From JAGNZR01 sp051646055 (GTDB lineage: Bacteria > Fusobacteriota > Fusobacteriia > Fusobacteriales > Fusobacteriaceae): DNA of 36,809 nucleotides. A program made the translations under genes and the position numbers. The notes beneath the pieces are model-generated. The model was not told the DNA's origin and made no database searches. It worked only from the letters and a program-made list of their open reading frames with translations. Each line of letters starts with the position of its first letter. Within the stretch, counting starts at the first letter, position 1. Of the stretch, positions 31,655 to 36,809 are shown piece by piece. Location of the stretch: NCBI GenBank assembly GCA_051646055.1, contig JBOFCM010000177.1:1-36809 (forward strand). Reading direction: 5' to 3'.

Positions 31655-31673
31655 AAAAAGCCTCTAGCTTTTT
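31655..31673 (-). terminator. Weak hairpin with U-tract after rplK
   Basis: AAAAAGC/GCTTTTT forms a seven-pair stem with a five-base loop, ending in T on both strands. It is AT-rich and probably a weak or partial terminator within the rplK-rplA gap. Confidence 0.4.
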
Positions 31674-31689
31674 TCTATAATTAGAATAA

Positions 31690-32115
31690 TTAGTCTACTA
31701 TTTTTACACCCATTGATCTTGCAGATCCAGCTATTATGTTCATAGCTGCTTCGATTGATCCTGCATTCAGGTCAGTCATTTTTGTTTCAGCAAGTTCTTG
31801 AAGTTTAGCTCTGTTGATTGATCCAACAGTTTCTTTCTTCGAGTTTTTAGCTCCAGATGTGATTCCAGCAGCTTTCTTGATTAGATCAGAAGCTGGTGGA
31901 GTTTTAAGGATAAATGTGAAACTTCTGTCATTGTAAACAGAGATCTCAACTGGGATTATCCATCCTGCTTTATCCTGAGTTTTTGCATTGAATCCTTTAC
32001 AGAATTCCATGATGTTAACTCCGTGTTGTCCTAGAGCTGGTCCTACTGGTGGAGCCGGGTTAGCCTTTCCTGCAGGTAATTGTAACTTTATAATTTTAAC
32101 TACTTCTTTTGCCAT
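31690..32115 (-). CDS. rplK: Ribosomal protein uL11
   Basis: Binds the GTPase-associated region of 23S rRNA and is needed for stringent-response sensing by RelA. The 141 residues begin MAKEVVKIIKLQLPAGKANP. PPVGPALGQHGVNIMEFCK is the thiostrepton-site proline-rich segment, followed by FTFILKTPPASDLIKKAAG and the C-terminal RNA-binding signature around GSINRAKLQELAETKMTDLN and AGSARSMGVKI. Length and motifs are standard. The ATG at 32115 has a GGAGGTG site in a short GC-rich patch 49 bases after nusG. Confidence 0.98.
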   Translation of the reverse strand: MAKEVVKIIKLQLPAGKANPAPPVGPALGQHGVNIMEFCKGFNAKTQDKAGWIIPVEISVYNDRSFTFILKTPPASDLIKKAAGITSGAKNSKKETVGSINRAKLQELAETKMTDLNAGSIEAAMNIIAGSARSMGVKIVD

Positions 32116-32164
32116 CTTTAATTTACACCTCCGCGAATTGTGCGCTTTTCTTTTCTAAGCTATT

Positions 32165-32767
32165 TTATAATGCTTTTTTTACACTTGCAAAATCCAGTTC
32201 AACTGAAGTCATTCTTCCGAATAGATCCAGCATAACTTTAACTTTTGCGTGCTCTTCGTCAATCTCATAGATTTTACCTTCGTGACCTTCAAAACCACCA
32301 TCGACGATTTCTACATAGTCTCCTACAATAAAGTCTACTTTGATTACTTCTCTAGCTGGTTTCTCTTCCTCATATCCAATAGTATCGAATACGTTTTTAA
32401 CTTCGTAATCTTCCATAGGGATAGGGTCAGAACCAACTCCTACAAATCCAGTAACTCCGTTGGTGTTTCTTACAACATACCAAGCATCTGAGTCAACCTT
32501 GTAGTTTATTCCTGTGTCGCTCTCTTCCCTTGTAGCTACCATTTCTAGCATTACATATCCAGGAAAAAGTTTTCTCGCAACTTCTTTTTTCTTGTTTCTT
32601 ACAGTTTCGATAGTTACCTCTTCAGGCACAAGAATCTTAGTAACGATATCTCTCATTCCAAGAGCATCGATTTTCTGATCAAGATCAGTTTTTACTTTTT
32701 TCTCGTATCCAGAATAAGTATGTATCATAAACCATTTTTTTTCTATTTTTTTCTCAATATTTTCCAT
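32165..32767 (-). CDS. nusG: Transcription elongation/termination factor NusG
   Basis: Binds the RNA polymerase clamp and links polymerase to Rho or the ribosome. The 200 residues start with KKWFMIHTYSGYEKKVKTDL and contain the NGN domain (VPEEVTIETVRNKKKEVARK, LFPGYVMLEMV, WYVVRNTNGVTGFVG). The C-terminal KOW domain is VKVDFIVGDYVEIVDGGFEG with GKIYEIDEEHAKVKVMLDLF. The linker between the domains is short, without the extra domain II seen in some phyla. The ATG lies three bases after the secE stop, and its GGAGGG site overlaps the end of secE, so the pair is translationally coupled. Confidence 0.97.
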   Translation of the reverse strand: MENIEKKIEKKWFMIHTYSGYEKKVKTDLDQKIDALGMRDIVTKILVPEEVTIETVRNKKKEVARKLFPGYVMLEMVATREESDTGINYKVDSDAWYVVRNTNGVTGFVGVGSDPIPMEDYEVKNVFDTIGYEEEKPAREVIKVDFIVGDYVEIVDGGFEGHEGKIYEIDEEHAKVKVMLDLFGRMTSVELDFASVKKAL

Positions 32768-32770
32768 TAA

Positions 32771-32953
32771 TTACCCTCCGATTACTGACGTGAGTAACTT
32801 CAAAAGTCTAGAAGCAATTATATCAAAAACTCCCAAGTATAAACTTAACACGCTACTCATTATGACAACCCATACAGTCGCATGTTTTGTTTCTGATTTT
32901 TTAGGCCATTGAACCTTGGAATACTCCATCTTGATTCCCTTTAATAGATTCAT
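32771..32953 (-). CDS. secE: Preprotein translocase subunit SecE
   Basis: Essential small subunit of the SecYEG channel. The 60-residue protein is the single-helix form: an amphipathic N-terminal part with the conserved EYSKVQWPKKSETKHATVWV (residues ~10-29), then one transmembrane segment (VVIMSSVLSLYLGVFDIIAS) and a short tail. An AAGGTGG site precedes the ATG at 32953. It lies between tRNA-Trp and nusG, in the conserved rpmG-trnW-secE-nusG arrangement. Confidence 0.95.
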   Translation of the reverse strand: MNLLKGIKMEYSKVQWPKKSETKHATVWVVIMSSVLSLYLGVFDIIASRLLKLLTSVIGG

Positions 32954-32994
32954 ACGAAACCACCTTGTAATTTTTTTAGTTTTTCATAAAAAAA

Positions 32995-33070
32995 TGGCAG
33001 GCCAAGAGGGACTCGAACCCCCAACCCTCGGTTTTGGAGACCGATGCTCTACCAATTGAGCCATTGACCT
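32995..33070 (-). tRNA. trnW: tRNA-Trp (anticodon CCA)
   Basis: A 76-base cloverleaf on the minus strand. The acceptor stem is AGGTCAA/TTGGCCT, the D-arm GCTC/GAGC, the anticodon stem TCGGT/ACCGA with loop CTCCAAA (anticodon CCA), the T-arm GGGGG TTCGAGT CCCTC, discriminator G and an encoded CCA end. It sits between rpmG and secE inside the operon, so the mature tRNA must be cut out of the mRNA. A run of seven T directly follows the CCA. Confidence 0.97.
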
Positions 33071-33105
33071 GCATGTTGTAAACTATTTTGTGTTGTTACT
33101 AAGAA

Positions 33106-33258
33106 TTACTTCTTAGTTTCTTTGTGTACAGTAACTTTTTTGTCCCATTTACAATACTTGCTCACTTCTAATCTCTCAGTTGTGTTTTTCTTGTTTTTAG
33201 ACGTACTGTAGTTTCTTCTTTTGCACTCTGTACATTCTAATTGAATATTTACTCTCAA
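33106..33258 (-). CDS. rpmG: Ribosomal protein bL33
   Basis: A 50-residue 50S protein, starting MRVNIQLECTECKRRNYSTS and ending WDKKVTVHKETKK. The start is a TTG at 33258 with a strong GGAGG site eight bases upstream. The alternative ATG (33231-33233) would remove the conserved N-terminus including C9 and C12. The zinc-ribbon half-site CxxC (C9, C12) is present, but the second half has only one Cys (C36, YCKWD). The protein is therefore intermediate between the zinc-binding C+ form and the cysteine-free C- form. It is the first gene of the rpmG-trnW-secE-nusG operon, ~105 bases from a consensus-like promoter. Confidence 0.93.
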   Translation of the reverse strand: MRVNIQLECTECKRRNYSTSKNKKNTTERLEVSKYCKWDKKVTVHKETKK

Positions 33259-33369
33259 CTCTTACACCTCCACTATGCTCTAACGGTACCCTTAATAGGT
33301 CCTCCCATACAAAAATTATTATGGTAATAAGAGAGTTTTAAAATTGATATACTTCTCAAGACATTTATG

Positions 33370-33398
33370 AGTATATCATCTTTGTCATAAAATGTCAA
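33370..33398 (-). promoter_or_regulatory. Strong promoter of the rpmG-trnW-secE-nusG-ribosomal protein operon
   Basis: TTGACA (33393-33398) and TATACT (33370-33375) are 17 bases apart on the minus strand, close to consensus, as expected for translation genes. The leader of about 105 bases contains a small unassisted frame (ATG at 33307 region, 11 codons) with no ribosome binding site. Confidence 0.85.
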
Positions 33399-33416
33399 CA
33401 ATTATTTTTTGTTTTT

Positions 33417-34508
33417 TTATTTTTTTCCAAAAATTTTCTCTAGTTTATTTATGAGTTTTCTGTTTTCCTCATTTTTCAGAATGCAGACCCTAAAAAACAT
33501 TTTATCCAGTCCAGAAAATTTAGAGGCATCTCTTATTACCATCCCCTCTTTGAGCAGAATCTCTCTAAGGTTTTCTGCTTTTAGGTCGCCACCTGTAATT
33601 TGGCATAGGATAAAGTTACTGGTACTTTTGTATACTTTTATATTCTTCAAAGAGCTCAGAGCTTCTTGGAGATATTCTCTCTCTTTTAAAATTTTATCCC
33701 TACAACTTTCTATATATTCTCTGTCACCAAACATGGTCTCTCCCATGATAGCAGCAAATATATTTATATTCCAAAGGCTAGAATAAGATATTACTTTTTC
33801 TCTTAACTCTCCCTGAGCTACCAGAGCATAGCCCAATCTTATTCCAGGAGTCGCAAAAAATTTAGATGTCCCTCTTATAAGGAAGAGATTGGGATATTTT
33901 TCTACCAAAGGTGTCCCAGAATATTTCTCCAGCTCTGTAAATTCAATATAGGTTTCATCTATCATGAGAACTCCTGAAAAATTTTTCAATATCATTTCCA
34001 ATTTCCCTTTATCCAGAGAGATTCCAGTAGGATTATTGGGATTGCAGATTATTATAAGATCATAATCTGCATCTTTTATTTTTGCCAAAAGTTCATCTAT
34101 ATCTATCTGAAAGTTTATCTCTTTTTTATAAGGAAATTCATGGATATGGCACCCTATTTTTTTCAGCTCTCTCTCATATTCTGAATATGCCGGTGATAGC
34201 AGTAAAGTTTTTTTAGGATTTACAGATTTTATAAGAGCACCAATAAGTTCTGTAGCTCCACTTCCCAAAATAATGCTCTCCTCTTTCACCCCGCAATAAC
34301 TCCCTATAGCTTTTTTCAAGCCGACATAATCAGGATCAGGATAGATGGATACTGCATCTATATTTTTTATTATTGCTTCTTTTCCCTTTTCACTAGCTCC
34401 ATAGGGATTTATATTGGAACTAAAATCTAAAATTTCTCCTTTTTTTACTCCTAACATCTCAGAAATCTCATAGAGATTAGCTCCGTGTTCTACTTTTTTT
34501 TCTTTCAT
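33417..34508 (-). CDS. CobD/HisC-like PLP-dependent aminotransferase-fold enzyme, 363 aa
   Basis: Fold type I PLP enzyme. The N-terminus VEHGANLYEISEMLG with ILDFSSNINPYG is characteristic of CobD (L-threonine-O-3-phosphate decarboxylase) and close relatives of histidinol-phosphate aminotransferase. NPNNPTG (156-162), DETYIEF (184-190) and the PLP lysine K216 in GTSKFFATPGIRLGYAL are present, followed by FRVCIL near the C-terminus. I use the ATG at 34508: AGGAGG is eight bases upstream, while starts further up lack one. It follows the double-cubane-type gene by 46 bases and is probably co-transcribed. No cobalamin or histidine genes are in view, so the substrate is open. Confidence 0.85.
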   Translation of the reverse strand: MKEKKVEHGANLYEISEMLGVKKGEILDFSSNINPYGASEKGKEAIIKNIDAVSIYPDPDYVGLKKAIGSYCGVKEESIILGSGATELIGALIKSVNPKKTLLLSPAYSEYERELKKIGCHIHEFPYKKEINFQIDIDELLAKIKDADYDLIIICNPNNPTGISLDKGKLEMILKNFSGVLMIDETYIEFTELEKYSGTPLVEKYPNLFLIRGTSKFFATPGIRLGYALVAQGELREKVISYSSLWNINIFAAIMGETMFGDREYIESCRDKILKEREYLQEALSSLKNIKVYKSTSNFILCQITGGDLKAENLREILLKEGMVIRDASKFSGLDKMFFRVCILKNEENRKLINKLEKIFGKK

Positions 34509-34554
34509 AGGATTTTCCTCCTTCATTTCGCTTTTCTTATTATAACACAAAGCT

Positions 34555-35703
34555 TTAGAGCATTTCTACAAAGGCTTCCAATCTTGTCCGAATCTGTCCT
34601 GAGTCGGATTTGGAGTAATCCGTCTCCAAAGACATAAAAGGAACTCCCAGGGAGCTGACTTTTTTCTTTATGTTTCTAGTTTCAACAGCGTATGTATGAC
34701 AGGCCTGAAGAACAATTTCAACTACACCATCTACCTTATATTCTTGAATGAGTTCCTCCAGAAGCTCTTCTCTGCCCTTGTTAGGACTCATAACTGAACA
34801 TGGAATGGAGAGATATTTTTCTGCTAGAGCATCTATAGGATCTTGGGTTTCGTCCACAAGACGGGCCAAATTTTTAGCTCCCCCACAGTTTTCATAGGCC
34901 ACTACAACTGCTCCCACCTCTTCCAACTGGTTTATTATTTTATCGGCAACTCCTCCTATCGGACACCCTGTGATGAGAATTCTTGGAGCATTAGGAGAAA
35001 CTCTTTCTTCTCCATTTCTATGTATTTCACGGAACAACTCTGTAAGTTGAACTATTTTTTTGTTCTGCTCCTCCCTATGAAAACTATAAACTACTGCACT
35101 GAGAATAGTTTGCATCTCCTGCCCTGTAAGAGGTGGGGGAACAAGTTTTCCCAGTCCATAAAATTCTTTCAGAATTTTTCTCTCTTCATTGCAATCTTTT
35201 ATAGCTTTTCTCAAACTTTCATCATCTATTTTTTTTCTGAATTTATCTTCTAATTTACTACGGAACTTGAGGATTTCCTGCTTCCACATAACTTTAGCAT
35301 ACTCGTTTTCCTGATTGTTGGGAAGTTCCATGACGTAGGTATCTTTTATCTCACCCAAAAGTTCATACATTTTTTTCTTTCCATCACAGGTAGTTTCTCC
35401 TACCACCAAATCTGAAAAATACATATATGGACAACTGTCTTTCAAGGCATGACCATAGCTTGATTTTATAAGAGGACAGAGATTTTTTGGGAGGTGTTTT
35501 TCCCCCGCAGGTATTGTTTCCTCACTCACTGCACAGAGTGAAACCGGATAGGCACCAACTGCATATATCAACTCTTTAGGAGTATAGGTACAATAAGTTC
35601 CCACTATACTACCACCACTTTCTTTTATCTCTTTAGCATGAATAAATCCATCCTTTCTAGCATCTTTGAACTCTCTTATAATCTCTTTCACATCTTTTGA
35701 CAT
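34555..35703 (-). CDS. Double-cubane-cluster protein / 2-hydroxyacyl-CoA dehydratase-family enzyme (YjiM-like), 382 aa
   Basis: Member of the HgdB/FldC/BcrC-type superfamily. Single-gene members next to one activator resemble YjiM and the double-cubane cluster protein, which holds an [8Fe-9S] cluster and carries out ATP-driven low-potential reductions of small molecules. Ten cysteines are present (38, 57, 76, 91, 106, 171, 247, 273, 302, 335), including GTYCTYTP, KNLCPLIKSS, KDSCPYMYF, ETTCDGKKKMYE, ITGCPIGG, ENCGG and QACHTYAVE. There is no second dehydratase subunit gene, which argues against a classical acyl-CoA dehydratase. AGGAG precedes the ATG at 35703. The activator is divergent 202 bases away. 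The physiological substrate is unknown. Confidence 0.85.
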   Translation of the reverse strand: MSKDVKEIIREFKDARKDGFIHAKEIKESGGSIVGTYCTYTPKELIYAVGAYPVSLCAVSEETIPAGEKHLPKNLCPLIKSSYGHALKDSCPYMYFSDLVVGETTCDGKKKMYELLGEIKDTYVMELPNNQENEYAKVMWKQEILKFRSKLEDKFRKKIDDESLRKAIKDCNEERKILKEFYGLGKLVPPPLTGQEMQTILSAVVYSFHREEQNKKIVQLTELFREIHRNGEERVSPNAPRILITGCPIGGVADKIINQLEEVGAVVVAYENCGGAKNLARLVDETQDPIDALAEKYLSIPCSVMSPNKGREELLEELIQEYKVDGVVEIVLQACHTYAVETRNIKKKVSSLGVPFMSLETDYSKSDSGQIRTRLEAFVEML

Positions 35704-35829
35704 TTTTCTGCTCCTAATTCAACTAAAAACGATCCTCATTGAGAAATCCACATAACTTTTTTTCCAAAAGGTTGCCACACTCGGCGTACACTGTCTTCAT
35801 ATCCTAAATATCCATTTTTTACACTTTAA

Positions 35830-35858
35830 TTGACTATTTCAAATTAAAATGTTAATAT
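35830..35858 (+). promoter_or_regulatory. Promoter of the activator ATPase gene
   Basis: TTGACT (35830-35835) and TAATAT (35853-35858) are 17 bases apart on the plus strand, with a predicted start about 40 bases before the ATG. For the divergent minus-strand gene I see no convincing promoter; a weak one overlapping this region (TTGAAA with an A-rich -10) is possible, so the two may be co-regulated. Confidence 0.65.
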
Positions 35859-35905
35859 AACAAACACAGTATAGCAAATTTAAAAAGAAAAGGATAGGGG
35901 TAAAT

Positions 35906-36664
35906 ATGGATATCAGAATAGGAATAGATATTGGCTCTACTGCTACTAAAGTGGCAATTTTCAAAGGAGAACAATTAGATAAAACTTTTTCACTTCCCAG
36001 CGGTTGGAGCAGTGTTGAGACTTCTGAAAAAATTAGAAGAGATTTGGAGATAGAAGGATATGATTTTTCTCATTGCAGGGTCATTGCCACAGGATATGGC
36101 CGGATATCTGTTCCCTATGCTGAAAAAACAGTTACAGAGATTACTTGTCACAGCAAGGGTGTTCAATATCTTTCTCAGAAAGATGATTTTACCATAATAG
36201 ATGTAGGTGGACAGGATACAAAGATTATTGAAGTTAGTGATGGATATGTGGAAAATTTTCTTATGAATGATAAATGTTCAGCAGGAACAGGGAGATTTAT
36301 CGAGATTATGGCCAACAGTTTAGGAATTACTTTGGATAATCTCTATAATTTAGCTCAGGAGGGAGAAAAAGTTGAGATTTCCTCCATGTGTACAGTTTTT
36401 GCTGAAAGCGAAGTCATAAGCCTTATGGGAAAAGGTGCAGCTAAAGAGGATATTGCCAATGGTGTTATTGCATCAGTGGTAGGAAAAGTTTCAGGCTTAG
36501 CCAGCCGTGGTAGGGAATCTGATAAATATTTTCTTTCAGGGGGGCTTTGTTCCAGTCCCTATTTTATTCAAGAATTATCTAAAAAATTAAAAAAAGATGT
36601 CATTTCACATCCTTTAGGTAAATATGCCGGAGCTATCGGTGCTGCTCTCATGCTTAAAAATTAA
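35906..36664 (+). CDS. Activator ATPase of the BcrAD/BadFG/HgdC family (YjiL-like), 252 aa
   Basis: Homodimeric [4Fe-4S] ATPase that fires one low-potential electron into a dehydratase or double-cubane protein upon ATP hydrolysis. The ASKHA-fold phosphate loops are DIGSTATK (8-15) and DVGGQDTK (99-106), and the adenosine-side motif is FLSGGLCSS. The two cluster-binding cysteines are C124 in NDKCSAGTGRF and C162 in SSMCTVFAESEV; two per monomer bridge the dimer. The length (252) is that of single-domain activators such as HgdC. A GGATAGGGG-type site precedes the ATG. Divergence from the YjiM-like gene makes it the likely electron donor for that protein. Confidence 0.93.
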   Translation: MDIRIGIDIGSTATKVAIFKGEQLDKTFSLPSGWSSVETSEKIRRDLEIEGYDFSHCRVIATGYGRISVPYAEKTVTEITCHSKGVQYLSQKDDFTIIDVGGQDTKIIEVSDGYVENFLMNDKCSAGTGRFIEIMANSLGITLDNLYNLAQEGEKVEISSMCTVFAESEVISLMGKGAAKEDIANGVIASVVGKVSGLASRGRESDKYFLSGGLCSSPYFIQELSKKLKKDVISHPLGKYAGAIGAALMLKN

Positions 36665-36680
36665 ATTAATAACAAAAAAA

Positions 36681-36700
36681 AGAGGAGCATCAGCTCCTCT
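36681..36700. terminator. Bidirectional terminator between the activator gene and the 5S rRNA gene
   Basis: AGAGGAGC and GCTCCTCT form a perfect eight-pair stem with loop ATCA. On the plus strand TTTT follows; on the minus strand eight T follow (36673-36680), so it ends both the activator mRNA and the rRNA operon. Confidence 0.9.
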
Positions 36701-36710
36701 TTTCATATAA

Positions 36711-36809
36711 CTTGGCAAATTCCTATTCTCCCGGGCAGCTTCCCACCAAGTACCTTCAGCGTTTACGGGCTTAACTTCTGGGTTCGAAATGTGACCAGGT
36801 GTACCCCCG
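36711..36809 (-). rRNA. rrf: 5S ribosomal RNA, partial (5' end outside the window)
   Basis: The last 99 bases are the reverse complement of a 5S rRNA. Reading on the minus strand there is GGGGUACACCUGGUCACAU, then CGAACCCAGAAGUUAAGCCC with the conserved loop, then GGUACUUGGUGGGAAGCUG and the 3' end UUUGCCAAG. About 18 bases of the 5' end are missing. The gene is at the end of an rRNA operon that lies to the right. Confidence 0.95.

Noticed and set aside
33272..33307. Eleven-codon frame in the rpmG leader (MGGPIKGTVRA)
   Set aside because: No ribosome binding site precedes it and its codons show no regulatory run; it looks like chance.
35704..35829. Palindromic operator in the gap between the double-cubane-type gene and its activator
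   Set aside because: The CACACTCGGCGTACACTGT region looked symmetric at first, but the half-sites do not pair beyond short matches.
1..36809. CRISPR arrays, insertion sequences, prophage or integrase genes
   Set aside because: No regularly spaced repeats, transposase or integrase motifs, or terminal inverted repeats were seen. The region is a stable chromosomal core with one accessory polysaccharide operon.

Overview
The window is a low-GC piece of bacterial chromosome that looks like Fusobacteriota (Fusobacterium, or a close relative such as Cetobacterium or Ilyobacter). The clues are the AT-rich composition and AGA-rich codon use, an outer-membrane protein start with the Lys-Lys-Leu-Ala leader and a W-R-P segment, the anaerobic enzyme set (Hcp, membrane pyrophosphatase, 2-hydroxyacyl-CoA dehydratase-type iron-sulfur proteins), and the gene order rpmG-tRNA(Trp)-secE-nusG-rplKAJL-rpoBC. 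The genus is inferred, not proven. Almost every gene is on the minus strand; only a Crp/Fnr-type regulator and an iron-sulfur activator ATPase are on the plus strand.

Left part (1-8130): the start of an outer-membrane protein gene; a tiny exported 52-residue protein; a tyrS-acetyltransferase operon; hcp with a divergent Crp/Fnr regulator; and the glycolytic pair pyk-eno. The most striking element is the tyrS leader. A strong promoter drives an 18-codon leader peptide with five consecutive tyrosine codons, followed by alternative RNA stems and a strong intrinsic terminator just before tyrS. This has the layout of ribosome-mediated attenuation at an aminoacyl-tRNA synthetase gene, rather than a T-box. 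The hcp-regulator gap holds a 14-bp palindrome centred at about -41.5 from the predicted hcp start, the geometry of a class II activator site.

Middle part (8179-17944): one nine-gene minus-strand operon for a surface polysaccharide. It holds an arylsulfotransferase-N-domain-like exported protein with an internal duplication, a polyprenyl-phosphate sugar-1-phosphate transferase, a short Wzz-like protein, two different EpsG/Wzy-like membrane polymerases and four glycosyltransferases. No flippase or nucleotide-sugar genes are in the operon.

Right-middle part (18012-33398): hppA (K+-dependent type membrane pyrophosphatase) on its own promoter, then the information-processing supercluster, read right to left: rpmG, tRNA-Trp, secE, nusG, rplK, rplA, rplJ, rplL, rpoB, rpoC, gmk, rpoZ, apbE. 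RNA control elements are visible in front of rplJ (L10 leader with competing terminator and antiterminator stems), between rplK and rplA, and in front of rpoB.

Right end (33417-36809): a double-cubane-cluster-protein-like (YjiM-type) enzyme followed by a CobD-like PLP enzyme on the minus strand. The likely electron-donating activator ATPase (YjiL-type) is divergent on the plus strand. A bidirectional terminator separates it from a 5S rRNA gene that runs off the window.
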